A DNA stretch of 64,000 bases from Actinophytocola sp963825445 (GTDB lineage: Bacteria; Actinomycetota; Actinomycetes; Mycobacteriales; Pseudonocardiaceae): positions 331,185 through 395,184 of the forward strand of contig CAWGTM010000007.1 of assembly GCA_963825445.1 (NCBI GenBank), given 5' to 3'. Made by a program: the position numbers and the translations under genes. The notes under the pieces are model-generated. The model had not been told where the DNA came from, did no database searches, and worked only from the letters and a program-made list of their open reading frames with translations. Positions 17,203 through 26,233 of the stretch are shown piece by piece. The first letter of the stretch is position 1. Each line of letters opens with the position of its first letter.

Positions 17203-18360
17203 GTGAGAAAAATCGGTTGGCGTACGACCATGCGAAGAGCGGCCGTGCTGACTGCCGGCGCCGCCGCGGCGATCGGCCTCCTGGCCGCCCCGGCGGTCGC
17301 CACGCCGCCTCCCGACGACGTCTCGCCCCAGGTCGTCGGCGGCACGCGTGCCGCCCAGGGCGAGTTCCCGTTCATGGTCCGGCTGTCGATGGGCTGCGGT
17401 GGCGCGCTGTACACGCCGTCGATCGTGCTCACGGCCGCCCACTGCCTCCCGGCGACCGGCAACAACACGAGCATCGGCGTGACGGCCGGCTCGGTCGACC
17501 TGCAGGACCCGGCGCGGATCACCCGTACCTCGACCTACGTCTACCGCGCGCCCGGCTACAACAACCCGAGCGGTGACGACTGGGGGTTGATCAAGCTCAA
17601 CTCGCCGATCACCAACCTGGCGACGCTGCCGATCGCCACGACCACCGCGTACGACAGCGGCACGTTCGACGTGGCCGGCTGGGGCGCGGCCACCGAGGGT
17701 GGCGGCCAGCAGCGCTACCTGCTGAAGGCCCAGGTCCCGTTCATCACCGACTCCCAGTGCGGCTCCGCGTACAGCGAACTCGTGCCGGGTGAGGAGATCT
17801 GCGCGGGCAACTGGTCCGCCGGTGGCGTCGACACCTGCCAGGGTGACTCCGGTGGCCCCATGTTCCGTCGGGACAACGCGGGCGCCTGGATCCAGGTGGG
17901 CATCGTCAGCTGGGGCTACGGCTGTGCCAGGCCGCAGAACCCGGGCGTGTACAGCCAGGTGAGCACCTTCGCGGCGGCGATCGCCTCCGCGGCCGCGTCC
18001 ATCGGCACCCCGCCGGCCGGGCGCACCTTCCAGAACCAGAACAACTACAACATCCCCGACCAGGGCACCGTGTCGAGCCCGATCGCGGTGTCCGGCGCGT
18101 CCGGCGCGGCGTCGGCCACCTCCACGATCGACGTCAACATCGTCCACACCTACCGGGGCGACCTGGTGGTGGACCTGGTCGCACCGGACGGCTCGGTGTA
18201 CAACCTGCTGAACCGCTCGGGCGGCAGCGCGGACAACGTCGTCCAGGCGTTCTCGCGGAACCTGTCCAGCGAGACCGCCAACGGCACGTGGAACCTCCGC
18301 GTCCGGGACGCGGCCAGCGCGGACGTCGGGTACATCAACGGGTGGTCGATCACCCTGTAG
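17203..18360 (+). CDS. Secreted trypsin-like protease with C-terminal P-domain
   Basis: A 385-residue exported S1 serine protease. A long Sec signal (to about residue 33) and short propeptide end before VVGG, the zymogen cleavage point. The triad is H80 (TAAHC), D127 and S217 (GDSGGP). D211, six residues before the Ser, is the S1-pocket aspartate, predicting cleavage after Arg/Lys. Residues ~270-385 form a proprotein-convertase P-domain (HTYRGDLVVDLVAPDGS, ending GYINGWSITL), a common beta-sandwich addition in actinobacterial exoenzymes. Start is GTG at 17203. A strong hairpin follows the stop, so it is probably transcribed alone. Confidence 0.93.
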   Translation: MRKIGWRTTMRRAAVLTAGAAAAIGLLAAPAVATPPPDDVSPQVVGGTRAAQGEFPFMVRLSMGCGGALYTPSIVLTAAHCLPATGNNTSIGVTAGSVDLQDPARITRTSTYVYRAPGYNNPSGDDWGLIKLNSPITNLATLPIATTTAYDSGTFDVAGWGAATEGGGQQRYLLKAQVPFITDSQCGSAYSELVPGEEICAGNWSAGGVDTCQGDSGGPMFRRDNAGAWIQVGIVSWGYGCARPQNPGVYSQVSTFAAAIASAAASIGTPPAGRTFQNQNNYNIPDQGTVSSPIAVSGASGAASATSTIDVNIVHTYRGDLVVDLVAPDGSVYNLLNRSGGSADNVVQAFSRNLSSETANGTWNLRVRDAASADVGYINGWSITL

Positions 18361-18383
18361 ACCCTTCTCGCTGACCGGGTAAC

Positions 18384-18415
18384 GAGGGCCATCTCCCCAC
18401 GGGGAGGTGGCCCTC
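18384..18415 (+). terminator. Hairpin terminator after protease gene
   Basis: GAGGGCCA at 18384 pairs with TGGCCCTC ending at 18415, and CTCCCC pairs with GGGGAG inside, giving a 14-bp GC-rich stem with a very small loop, 24 bases after the stop codon. There is no clear T-run, as usual for actinobacterial terminators. Confidence 0.75.
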
Positions 18416-18483
18416 ATCCATGTGCCCTGTGCGGCGGATGTGCGCGTCGACCTTCCTCTCGGGACATGGCACGTCGTTTCATG

Positions 18484-18517
18484 ACTCCGAACGGAGTATG
18501 GAATAACGTTTCAAACG
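18484..18517. promoter_or_regulatory. Two short palindromes upstream of BNR protein gene
   Basis: ACTCCGAACGGAGT at 18484-18497 and CGTTTCAAACG at 18507-18517 are both near-perfect dyads, lying 46-79 bp before the ATG at 18563. Together they look like operator or promoter-proximal regulator sites. No matching regulator gene lies next to them. Confidence 0.4.
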
Positions 18518-18562
18518 GGGCTACTGTCTCGTCAGCCCGCGTCGCCCGATCGAGGAGATCCG

Positions 18563-20839
18563 ATGAGCCGGAAGAGTCGCTGGAAGCTGACCAGACGATG
18601 GGGAGCCGGGGTGCTCACCTCGATCACCATGCTCGCCGCCGGAATCATGATCGGGTCGACGATCTCCGCGCCCGCCGCACCCGAGAACGCCGCCAGGACC
18701 ACCGGCCCGCCCGAACTGGTCGACGGTAGGTCGGCCGACGATCCGTCCTTGTCCGCCGGCGCGCAGTGGTACCCCTGGGCACCGGGGCCCGGTGAACTCG
18801 GCACCGCGCCGCAGGCCTTCTCCGTCGACCACGTCGTCAACGGGCGCACGGTCAAGAAGGTCATCACGTCCTGGAACCAGAACGAGGACAGCCCGGGCGC
18901 CCCGCTGCGCAACGGCCGCGCGGTCGCCGACAACAACGGCCAGGTCTTCGTCCCCTACACCGCCCTACCGCCCGAGTTCACCATGATCGGCGCCTCGCGG
19001 CTGCGCGACGGATCGATCCTGTCCATGAGTTTCGTACCCGGCACCGCCCCGGCGCCGAACCGGATCGGCCTCCCCATGGCCCGCTCGACCGACCTGGCCG
19101 GGTCGTGGACACTGTGGACGGCCCCGCTCGTCGAGAACCTGTGGAAGCTCGACTGGTACCGCGTCCACCGCGACATCGTCGAGCTGCCCGACGGCACCAT
19201 CCTCGCCGGCGCCTACGGCAAGGGCCTGATCAACGGCGTCAACAAGGAACACAGCCTCGTTCTCGAGTCCACCGACGGCGGCCAGACCTTCCGGCAGCGG
19301 TCGGCCATCAACGCGGGTTCTCCCTTCTCCACCAACGAGTTGGCCCTGGCCCGCACGAGCGACGGCAACCTGATGGCCGTGATGCGCGGTGCCGACGTGC
19401 CCGGCAAGCCGCCGTCAATCCCGCTGACCATCTCGTTCTCCGCCGACAACGGCGTCACCTGGGAGCCGCTCAAGGAGTTCGTGGCGCCCAACGGCCTGCC
19501 GAACAACGGGATCATGCCCAAGCTCCTCCTGCAGGGCAACGGACAGCTGCTGATGACCTACGGCCGCCCGGACAACAACCTCGTGGTGTCGCTCGACGGG
19601 ACCGGCCGCAAGTGGGACCGCGGCGAGACCATCTACTCCCGCCACCCCGGTGAGGACGCGTTGCGGCGTTGGATGGGCAGCAGCGGCCAGACCGACCTGG
19701 TGGCACTGAACAACGGCTCGTCGCTCGCGTTCGGCGACACCTGTCACAACATCTGGTGGTGCCGCGAGTTCGGCCACGACAACAAGATCTGGACCCGCAA
19801 GATCGACGCGCTTGCCCCCGGCACCGGCAAGCTCGACCTCGCCACGAAGGTCGCCGCCGGCACGGTTGCGTTGAGCGGCAAGGTGATCCCGGCCGACCCG
19901 CGGTTCGCCGAGCAGCGCCTCGAAGGCATCGTGGACGGCAGCACCGAGTACCACGCGGCCGCCCGGTTCGGTGACAGTCAGACCCTCACGATCAAGCTCG
20001 ACCACACCTACACACTCGAACGCTTCGGTCTCATGATGGCCGAGGGCGAGGCGAACAGCGCGAAGATCGAGGTGTCGACCGACGGGCGCGCGTGGGGCCG
20101 GCCGGTGGCGCGCACGGGCGTGCGGACCGACTTCGCCATGCGGTACACGGACATCAAGCCCGTGCGGGCGAGCTACGTGCGGATCTCCTCGACCACCGAG
20201 GCACCGCTCACCGCGATCACCGAGCTGGAACTGTTCGCCAAGGAACTGCTGACCTTCGAGAACGACGCCGTCACCTCGGTCCCCCGGTCCGTTGAGGACA
20301 GTCGCTATACGCTGGTGGCCAACACGATCGTGCCCGGCGCCGACCACTCGTCGGCCCACCTGGTGCTGATCGACGCGGACACCAACGGCAAGGCCACCGC
20401 CCGCTTCCGTGCCGAGTCGCCGGCCAAGACGCAGCGGATCTCGATGTCCTACGAGGGATACGGCTACGGCTCCGGAGCCGTCTGGGACATCCTCGGCACC
20501 GACGCGTCCGGCCGCGAGGTGACGGCGTTCAAGCTCCACTTCACGGCGGACTGGACGAACAACCGCATGCTCGTCCGGGCGTGGGACGGCGAGAACTGGC
20601 AGAACGTCGGCGGCGTCGGCCCCGTGCCGCCGAACAAGCAGTGGATGACCGTGACCATCGACAGCACGGCGAGCGAGACCACGGTCAGCGTCAACGGCCA
20701 GGTGGCCGGCACCACCGACCTGGCCCTGGCCAAGGCCCGCCGGTTCGACGGCTTCCGAGCGGAAACGGGCCTGGTCCCGGCCGACGTGGGCAACATGGAA
20801 CACGGCTACGACGACATCGCCATCACGCCCGTCCCCTAA
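18563..20839 (+). CDS. Secreted BNR-repeat (sialidase-like) protein
   Basis: A 758-residue exported protein. After a twin-Arg-containing signal region (residues 1-38), residues ~60-430 form a sialidase-type beta-propeller with Asp-boxes STDGGQTF and SADNGVTW. Residues ~450-560 look like an F5/8-type (discoidin) carbohydrate-binding domain (TLTIKLDHTYTLERFGLMM, ending ITELELF). The last ~180 residues resemble a concanavalin/LamG-like sandwich. I cannot confirm the Arg triad of true sialidases, so it may act on another glycan or only bind it. GAGGAG sits 7 bases before the ATG. It is flanked by hairpins on both sides. Confidence 0.78.
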   Translation: MSRKSRWKLTRRWGAGVLTSITMLAAGIMIGSTISAPAAPENAARTTGPPELVDGRSADDPSLSAGAQWYPWAPGPGELGTAPQAFSVDHVVNGRTVKKVITSWNQNEDSPGAPLRNGRAVADNNGQVFVPYTALPPEFTMIGASRLRDGSILSMSFVPGTAPAPNRIGLPMARSTDLAGSWTLWTAPLVENLWKLDWYRVHRDIVELPDGTILAGAYGKGLINGVNKEHSLVLESTDGGQTFRQRSAINAGSPFSTNELALARTSDGNLMAVMRGADVPGKPPSIPLTISFSADNGVTWEPLKEFVAPNGLPNNGIMPKLLLQGNGQLLMTYGRPDNNLVVSLDGTGRKWDRGETIYSRHPGEDALRRWMGSSGQTDLVALNNGSSLAFGDTCHNIWWCREFGHDNKIWTRKIDALAPGTGKLDLATKVAAGTVALSGKVIPADPRFAEQRLEGIVDGSTEYHAAARFGDSQTLTIKLDHTYTLERFGLMMAEGEANSAKIEVSTDGRAWGRPVARTGVRTDFAMRYTDIKPVRASYVRISSTTEAPLTAITELELFAKELLTFENDAVTSVPRSVEDSRYTLVANTIVPGADHSSAHLVLIDADTNGKATARFRAESPAKTQRISMSYEGYGYGSGAVWDILGTDASGREVTAFKLHFTADWTNNRMLVRAWDGENWQNVGGVGPVPPNKQWMTVTIDSTASETTVSVNGQVAGTTDLALAKARRFDGFRAETGLVPADVGNMEHGYDDIAITPVP

Positions 20840-20885
20840 CTTCGGGTGAAGTTGCGTGCTGACTGACCCGAATGGTGGTATTCCG

Positions 20886-20922
20886 GCCCCGACCGATTCC
20901 CTAGCTTCGTATCGGTCGGGGC
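20886..20922 (+). terminator. Strong hairpin between BNR and RCC1 genes
   Basis: CCCCGACCGAT at 20887-20897 pairs perfectly with ATCGGTCGGGG at 20911-20921, extended by one G-C pair, with a 13-base loop. It lies 47 bases after the BNR stop and ends only 22 bases before the ATG of the RCC1-repeat gene. It can terminate the upstream transcript, but may also lie in the leader of the downstream gene. Confidence 0.65.
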
Positions 20923-20943
20923 TTTCACCTGGGGGGTTTGATC

Positions 20944-23220
20944 ATGAGCCGATTGATGCCTGCTGTCCTGAGCATGGTGCTGGCCGCATCACTGTTCGCC
21001 GTTCCACAAGCGACCGCCGAAGCGGCGGCCGCGCCCGCCGCCGCGGCCGCCTCGAAGTTCACGGCGCAGAGCCCGGTCCGGGTGCTCGACACCAGGACCG
21101 GTGGCGGCGCGGTGGGGGCGGGCGGCACGGTCACGCTGAATCTCGCCTCGCGGGTGCCGGCCTCCGCGACGGCCGTGGTGCTCAACGTGACGGCCGTGGC
21201 GCCGACCGCGCTGACCTACGTCACCGTGTATCCGGGCGGCAGCACGCGGCCGGAGGTGTCGAACCTGAACCTGGTGGCCGGCGAGACCCGCGCCAACCAG
21301 GTGACGGTCGCGCTGGGCGCGGACCGAACCGTCCGCCTGTACAACCGGAACGGCGCCGTACACCTGCTGGCCGACCTCGCCGGCCACTACCGCACCGACG
21401 GCGGTGCGGGCTTCACGGCGCTGCCGTCGACCCGGGTGCTGGACACCCGGACCTACCGTGCCCTCGAGCCGGGCGAGACACGGGTCCTCGACCTGACCGA
21501 CCGCATCCCCGCGTCGGCCACCGCCGTGACCTTCAACCTCACCGGGACCGGCCCCACGGCCCCGACGTTCGTGACCGCCTGGCCGACCGGGACACCCCGG
21601 CCGACCGCGTCGCACCTGAACCTGACGGCCGGCTCGACCAGGCCGAACCTGGTGACGGTCGCCGTCGGCGCGGACCGCCGGGTGAGCCTGTACAACGAGG
21701 CGGGCTGGGTCCATCTCCTGGCTGACCTGACGGGTTTCTACACCCCGGACTACGGCGCCGCCTTCGTGCCACTGGCCCCGACCCGGGTGTTGGACACGAG
21801 GACCGGCGCCGGACCGGTGGGCGCCGAAGCGTCCGTCGCACTGGACCTCACCGGCAACGCGCCGCTGACCGCCACGGGTGTCGTGCTGAACGTCACCGGC
21901 GTACAGGCGACGGCCGCGACGTACGTGACAGCGTGGTCGCAGTTCGAGCCTCGACCCGACTCCTCGTCACTCAACCTCTCCGCCGGCCAGACCACGTCGA
22001 ACGCGGCCGTCGTCCCGTTCGGCCGGCACCGCTCCGTCCTGCTGTACAACCGGGTTGGCGCCGTGCACCTGCTGGCCGACCTCGCCGGGGTGTTCGCTGT
22101 GGTCGACGACGACCCCTGCACCGAGGACTGTGTCGTGGCCTGGGGCGACAACTCCGAACGCCAACTGGGCACGGCCGAGACCACGACCAGCTCGGCGGTC
22201 GCCACCCCGGTGGTCTCACTGTCGGGAGTCCGGGCGGTGGCCGGTGGCCTGAACAACGGCTACGCGTTGCGCACCGACGGCACGGTGTGGGCGTGGGGTG
22301 ACAACTACTACGGGCAGCTCGGCAACGGCTGGCTCACCGGGCTCTACAGCAGCAGCAGCCCTGGCGCCAGGTCGGCGGTCCCCGTGCCGGTGGTGGGGCT
22401 GACGGACGTCACGGCGGTCGCCGCCGGCTCCGGGCTCGCTCTCGCGCTGCGCGCCGACCGGACGGTGTGGACCTGGGGCCACACCGGTTCCGGCCTGACC
22501 GTGCCCGTCCCGGTCGCCGGGATGACCGACGTCGTGGCCGTCGCCGCGACCGGGTGGACCAGCTACGCCGTCCGCGCGGACGGCACGGTGTGGGCCTGGG
22601 GCCACAACACCTACGGAGAACTCGGCAACGGGTCCACAGAGGACTCCACGATACCTGTCCAGGTGTCCGGCCTGACCGACGTCACGGCGATCGCCGGCGG
22701 CGCCGCCACGCTCGCACTCCGCGCGGACGGCACCGTGTGGAGCTGGGGGCGGAACCAGTACGGCCAGCTCGGCAACGGAGCCCTGTGCCCAGGAGGTTCG
22801 GCCGCCTGCGTGTCCAGGGTGCCGGTCCAGGTCTCCGGCCTGTCGGCAGTGACGTCGATCGCCGCCGGCGCTTCGAGTGGCTACGCGGCACGCGCCGACG
22901 GCACCGTGTGGGCCTGGGGACACGGCCGCGCCCTCGGCAACGGCACCGACTGCTCCGGCGCTGGGCGATGTGAGTCCCGTGTGCCCGTGCAGGTGACGCA
23001 CCTGACCGGGGTGACACAGGTTGCCGCCGTCCACTCCGGTGGCTACGCGCTGCGCGCCGACGGCACCGTGTGGTCATGGGGCGACAACACCTATGCCGAA
23101 CTCGGCAACGATTCCGTTGGCCGGTTCTCGGCGGTCCCCGTGCCCGTTCTCGGAGTGGCCGGAGCCAGTGCCGTGTCCGCCGGTAACGGTGCCGGCTACG
23201 TGATCGTGCCGAATCCCTAA
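20944..23220 (+). CDS. Secreted RCC1-propeller protein with N-terminal repeats
   Basis: A 758-residue exported protein. After a Sec signal come three repeats of about 115 residues, each opening with (S)RVLDTRT and closing with VHLLADLxGxY/F (about residues 40-150, 155-270 and 275-385). The C-terminal half has seven RCC1-type blades marked by DGTVWAWG and its variants (GRNQYGQLGNG, GDNTYAELGND), predicting a closed seven-bladed propeller. It is probably a surface or matrix binding protein. The ATG at 20944 follows GGGGGG at 11 bases; an in-frame TTG lies 6 bases earlier. Confidence 0.88.
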   Translation: MSRLMPAVLSMVLAASLFAVPQATAEAAAAPAAAAASKFTAQSPVRVLDTRTGGGAVGAGGTVTLNLASRVPASATAVVLNVTAVAPTALTYVTVYPGGSTRPEVSNLNLVAGETRANQVTVALGADRTVRLYNRNGAVHLLADLAGHYRTDGGAGFTALPSTRVLDTRTYRALEPGETRVLDLTDRIPASATAVTFNLTGTGPTAPTFVTAWPTGTPRPTASHLNLTAGSTRPNLVTVAVGADRRVSLYNEAGWVHLLADLTGFYTPDYGAAFVPLAPTRVLDTRTGAGPVGAEASVALDLTGNAPLTATGVVLNVTGVQATAATYVTAWSQFEPRPDSSSLNLSAGQTTSNAAVVPFGRHRSVLLYNRVGAVHLLADLAGVFAVVDDDPCTEDCVVAWGDNSERQLGTAETTTSSAVATPVVSLSGVRAVAGGLNNGYALRTDGTVWAWGDNYYGQLGNGWLTGLYSSSSPGARSAVPVPVVGLTDVTAVAAGSGLALALRADRTVWTWGHTGSGLTVPVPVAGMTDVVAVAATGWTSYAVRADGTVWAWGHNTYGELGNGSTEDSTIPVQVSGLTDVTAIAGGAATLALRADGTVWSWGRNQYGQLGNGALCPGGSAACVSRVPVQVSGLSAVTSIAAGASSGYAARADGTVWAWGHGRALGNGTDCSGAGRCESRVPVQVTHLTGVTQVAAVHSGGYALRADGTVWSWGDNTYAELGNDSVGRFSAVPVPVLGVAGASAVSAGNGAGYVIVPNP

Positions 23221-23230
23221 GATCGTCGGC

Positions 23231-24418
23231 ATGACGCGGTACGTGCTCGTGGGTGGTGGGGTCGCGGCGGCCACCACCGCTGCCGGGTTGCGGCGGCGGG
23301 GGTTCGACGGCGAGATCGTGCTCGTGGGTGACGAGCCGGACGTGCCCTACGAGCGGCCGCCGCTGTCCAAGGAGTTCCTCACCGGGGGCGACGTGAAGCC
23401 GGCCCGCCCGGCCGAGTGGTACGCCGCCAACGGCATCGAGCTGCGGCTCGGCACCCGGGTGACCGCCGTGGACACGCACGCTCGCACGGTCCGACTCGGC
23501 GATGAGGATCTCCACTACGACGCACTCGTCCTCGCCACCGGGCTGCGGCCCCGGACACTCGCGGGGTTCGACGGCGAGCGCGTGCACCACCTGCGTACGG
23601 CGGCCGACGCCCGGCGGCTGCGTGACGCGCTCGCCGGGGCCGAGCACCTGGTGATCCTCGGCGCGGGGTTCATCGGCTGCGAGGTCGCGGCGTCGGCCGT
23701 GAAGCTCGGCGTCGACGTGACGATCTTCGAGCCGGAACCGGCGCCGCTGGCCCGCGCGCTCGGGACGAGGATCGGGGCCGCGCTGCTGGACGTCCACCGC
23801 TCCCGCGGGGTCGAGGTGCGGACCAGCGAATACGTCGAGACCTGCACTCCCGAGGGGGTGCTCACCTCCAACCTGGGCCACCGCGTCGAGGCGGACCTCG
23901 TGCTGGTCGGCGTCGGCGCGACCCCCAACGTGGAACTCGCGCTCGAGGCGGGCATCGAGACGGGTGACGGCATCCTGACCGACGAGTGCGGCCGGACGTC
24001 GGCGCCGGACGTCTACGCCCTGGGTGACGTGGCCGCCCACCTGCACCACGGCCGGCGGATCCGCGTCGAGCACCACGACAACGCCCTGCGCCAGGGCACG
24101 GCGCTGGCCGCCACCCTCACGGGCGACCCGGTCCCCCACACCGATCCGCACTGGTTCTGGTCCGACCAGTACGAGCACAAGCTCCAGTCGGTGGGCCACG
24201 CCCGCGACCTCGACGACCTGATCGTCCGCGGCTCGGTGGCGGACCAGAAGTTCTCGGCGTTCTCCCTGACCGACGGCCGCATCGACGCGGTGATCGCCCT
24301 GAACCGGCCGGGCGACGTGCTGGCCGTGCGCCGAACACTGCACTCCGGCCACAAGGTGACGGCCGACCAACTCCGCGACGAGTCGCTGCCGCTCAAGGAA
24401 CTGCTCAGCGGCCCCTGA
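23231..24418 (+). CDS. FAD-dependent ferredoxin-reductase-like oxidoreductase
   Basis: A 395-residue flavoprotein of the rubredoxin/putidaredoxin-reductase type. It has an FAD dinucleotide fold GGGVAAATTAAGLR at the N-terminus, PYERPPLSKEFL near residue 40, an NAD-binding GAGFIGCEVAASA near 138, the FAD-closing DVYALGDVA near 260, and the C-terminal reductase domain (WFWSDQYEHKLQSVG). Such enzymes move electrons from NAD(P)H to a ferredoxin that feeds a P450 or dioxygenase. No P450 is in the window; a small ferredoxin gene lies 19 kb away. Its end overlaps the convergent DUF309 gene by 14 bp. Confidence 0.9.
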   Translation: MTRYVLVGGGVAAATTAAGLRRRGFDGEIVLVGDEPDVPYERPPLSKEFLTGGDVKPARPAEWYAANGIELRLGTRVTAVDTHARTVRLGDEDLHYDALVLATGLRPRTLAGFDGERVHHLRTAADARRLRDALAGAEHLVILGAGFIGCEVAASAVKLGVDVTIFEPEPAPLARALGTRIGAALLDVHRSRGVEVRTSEYVETCTPEGVLTSNLGHRVEADLVLVGVGATPNVELALEAGIETGDGILTDECGRTSAPDVYALGDVAAHLHHGRRIRVEHHDNALRQGTALAATLTGDPVPHTDPHWFWSDQYEHKLQSVGHARDLDDLIVRGSVADQKFSAFSLTDGRIDAVIALNRPGDVLAVRRTLHSGHKVTADQLRDESLPLKELLSGP

Positions 24419-24881
24419 CGGTCAGCCGGGGAATGGACGGCTGCTCGGCGCCCGCCTCGATGGCCGTGACGCCGCCGCGGGCCCAGCGCACCAGGCCGGA
24501 CACGTCGATGCCGTACGGGGCGTTCGCCGTGTAGGGCTCGAGCTGCTCGGCGCCGCGGCTCAGCAGGTTCACCGCACCCGTCGGGTTGCCCCGGGCCGCG
24601 TGGGTGACGCCGACCGCCAGTTGGGCCATGCCCTTCCACAGCGCGCGATGCTCGTCGGGGGACGACTTCCACGCGTCCTCCAGCACCTCGTGGGCGTGGA
24701 ACGGCATGCCCTCGTCGAGCAGTCGCTGCGCCTCGGCGATGGTCTGGGCCGGCGGGCGGACCACGCCCTCCGGTTGGCGGGCGACGCCGGGCGTCCCGTG
24801 GGGCAGCGGCCGACCCAGGCCGTCGCGTGGGCGGGCGTTTCGGGCTCGTCCGGACTCGTCACGGTCGCGGTCGGTGTCCAC
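24405..24881 (-). CDS. DUF309 family protein
   Basis: A 158-residue protein. Residues ~47-145 are the small helical DUF309 domain, with the family signature HEVLEDAWK and then LWKGMAQLAVGVTHAARGN. The first ~45 residues are Arg/Gly/Pro-rich and probably disordered. The function of the family is not established; members are widespread in actinobacteria and cyanobacteria. Start is GTG at 24881. It is divergent from the PfpI gene and overlaps the end of the flavoprotein gene. Confidence 0.85.
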   Translation of the reverse strand: MDTDRDRDESGRARNARPRDGLGRPLPHGTPGVARQPEGVVRPPAQTIAEAQRLLDEGMPFHAHEVLEDAWKSSPDEHRALWKGMAQLAVGVTHAARGNPTGAVNLLSRGAEQLEPYTANAPYGIDVSGLVRWARGGVTAIEAGAEQPSIPRLTVRGR

Positions 24882-24908
24882 CCCGACATCATTCCATCCC
24901 GCAAGGTT

Positions 24909-24941
24909 GACAACATGTTGTCATCATGACAACATGTTACC
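24909..24941. promoter_or_regulatory. MarR-type operator upstream of PfpI-MarR pair
   Basis: GACAACATGTTGTC at 24909-24922 is a perfect 14-bp palindrome. A second copy, GACAACATGTTACC (24928-24941), follows 19 bp later and ends one base before the ATG at 24943. Two dyads touching the start codon, upstream of a two-gene unit ending in a MarR gene, strongly suggest autorepression. Confidence 0.7.
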
Positions 24942-24942
24942 T

Positions 24943-25566
24943 ATGACACGAACCGCTTACCTCGCCGTTTACGACACGCTCGCCGACTGGGAGTTCGGTT
25001 ACCTGATCGCCGAGCTTCGGACGGGCCGCTTCACCGGCACTCCGTTCGAGGTGGTGACCATCGCCGAGTCGCTCGAGTCGGTGACCACCATGGGCGGGAT
25101 GCGGGTCCTGCCGGACGCGACGCTCGCCTCGGCCGACCCGAAGGACGCCGACCTGCTGATCCTTCCCGGCGCGGACCTCTGGGACGAGGGCGGCGGCTTG
25201 GAGGCCGATGGGTTCGTCGCACTCGCGACGCGGTTCCTCGCCGCGGGCAAGCCGGTGGCGGCCATCTGCGGCGCCACACTGGGCCTCGCCCGGGCCGGCG
25301 TGCTCGACAACCGGCGCCACACCAGCGCGGCGGTGGAGTACCTGGGCGACTACGCGGGCGGCGCGCACTACGAGGACAAGCGCGTGGTGGTGGACGACGA
25401 CAAGCTGCTCGTCACCGCCGGGCCGGACAGCCCGGTGCAGTTCGCCACGGCCACGCTCGAGGCGCTCGGGCTGGTCGGCCGGCCGATGGTCGACGCCTAC
25501 GAGGGCGTCTTCCACCGTTCCGACCCCACGGCCTTCCCGGCTCTCATGCAGGCCGCGGGCGCGTGA
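24943..25566 (+). CDS. DJ-1/PfpI family protein
   Basis: A 207-residue class I glutamine-amidotransferase-like protein of the DJ-1/PfpI superfamily. The nucleophile elbow is AAICGATLGLA (Cys near residue 108), with the acidic residue LPGADLWDEGG upstream. These proteins include chaperones, glyoxalases and thiol hydrolases; proteins paired with MarR regulators are often stress- or aldehyde-related. I start at the ATG at 24943. The gene overlaps the following MarR gene (GTGA, 25563-25566), so both are made together from a promoter covered by the MarR-type operator. Confidence 0.88.
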   Translation: MTRTAYLAVYDTLADWEFGYLIAELRTGRFTGTPFEVVTIAESLESVTTMGGMRVLPDATLASADPKDADLLILPGADLWDEGGGLEADGFVALATRFLAAGKPVAAICGATLGLARAGVLDNRRHTSAAVEYLGDYAGGAHYEDKRVVVDDDKLLVTAGPDSPVQFATATLEALGLVGRPMVDAYEGVFHRSDPTAFPALMQAAGA

Positions 25567-26036
25567 CCGCGGCGGAGGAGGCGATGCCGGAAGCAGTACC
25601 GGAAACACAGGCCGGCATCGCCCTCACGGCCCTCATCATGACCAGCTTCCGGCTGAACGGTCTGCTCATGGAGGCCGCCCAACGCATGGCGGCCGCCGGC
25701 GACATGACGGCCGCGTGGTGGCAGGTGCTCGGCGGCGTCCTCGACGAACCGCGCACGGTGGCCGACATCGGCCGCAAGATGGGCATGACCCGCCAGGGCG
25801 TCCAACGGATCGCCGACCTGCTGGTGGACCGCGGACTGGCCGAATATCGGGAGAACGCCGCCCACCGCCGCGCGAAACTCCTGGCCTGCACCGAATCCGG
25901 CTACCGGGCGATCGCACGCATCGCGACCGTCCAACACCCGTGGGCGGACCGGATCGGCACGGCCGTGGGAATCGCGGACCTGAACGAGGCGAAGGCCGTG
26001 CTGCGGCGGCTGGTCGAGGTTCTGGAGAGCGACTAG
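25563..26036 (+). CDS. MarR-family transcriptional regulator
   Basis: A 157-residue winged-helix regulator. Recognition region: TVADIGRKMGMTRQGVQRIADLL, of which the helix is MTRQGVQRI, followed by a short wing (YRENAAHRRAK). Start is GTG at 25563, overlapping the PfpI gene stop. The twin palindromes before the PfpI gene are its likely operators, giving negative autoregulation of the pair. The inducing ligand is unknown. Confidence 0.9.
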   Translation: MTAAEEAMPEAVPETQAGIALTALIMTSFRLNGLLMEAAQRMAAAGDMTAAWWQVLGGVLDEPRTVADIGRKMGMTRQGVQRIADLLVDRGLAEYRENAAHRRAKLLACTESGYRAIARIATVQHPWADRIGTAVGIADLNEAKAVLRRLVEVLESD

Positions 26037-26233
26037 GTCTCCGGGCCCAGAAGGTGATCCTCCTGCTGATCGCGAAGGGCCTGTCGAACGCGGAGATGGC
26101 CGACACCCTGGTGGTGAGCGCCTCCACCGTGAAGACCCACGTGGGCAACGTCCTGTCCACACTGGGCTGCCGAGACCGCGTGCAGGCCGTGGTCCTGGCC
26201 TACGAACAGGGCGCCGTCCGCCCGGGCGCCTAG
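26037..26233 (+). pseudogene. Remnant of a LuxR/NarL-type HTH domain
   Basis: Directly after the MarR gene, a reading frame without its own start encodes about 62 residues of a LuxR-type HTH: KGLSNAEMADTLVVSASTVK, then THVGNVL and QAVVLAYEQGAVRPGA, matching the C-terminus of NarL-type response regulators such as the one at 15159. The receiver domain is missing, so this is the tail of a deleted gene. Its stop overlaps that of the Sir2 gene. Confidence 0.75.

Noticed and set aside
22261..23200. Regularly spaced similar sequences as a CRISPR-like or tandem DNA array
   Set aside because: They are RCC1 blades of a protein; spacing is in codons and the units differ at third positions.
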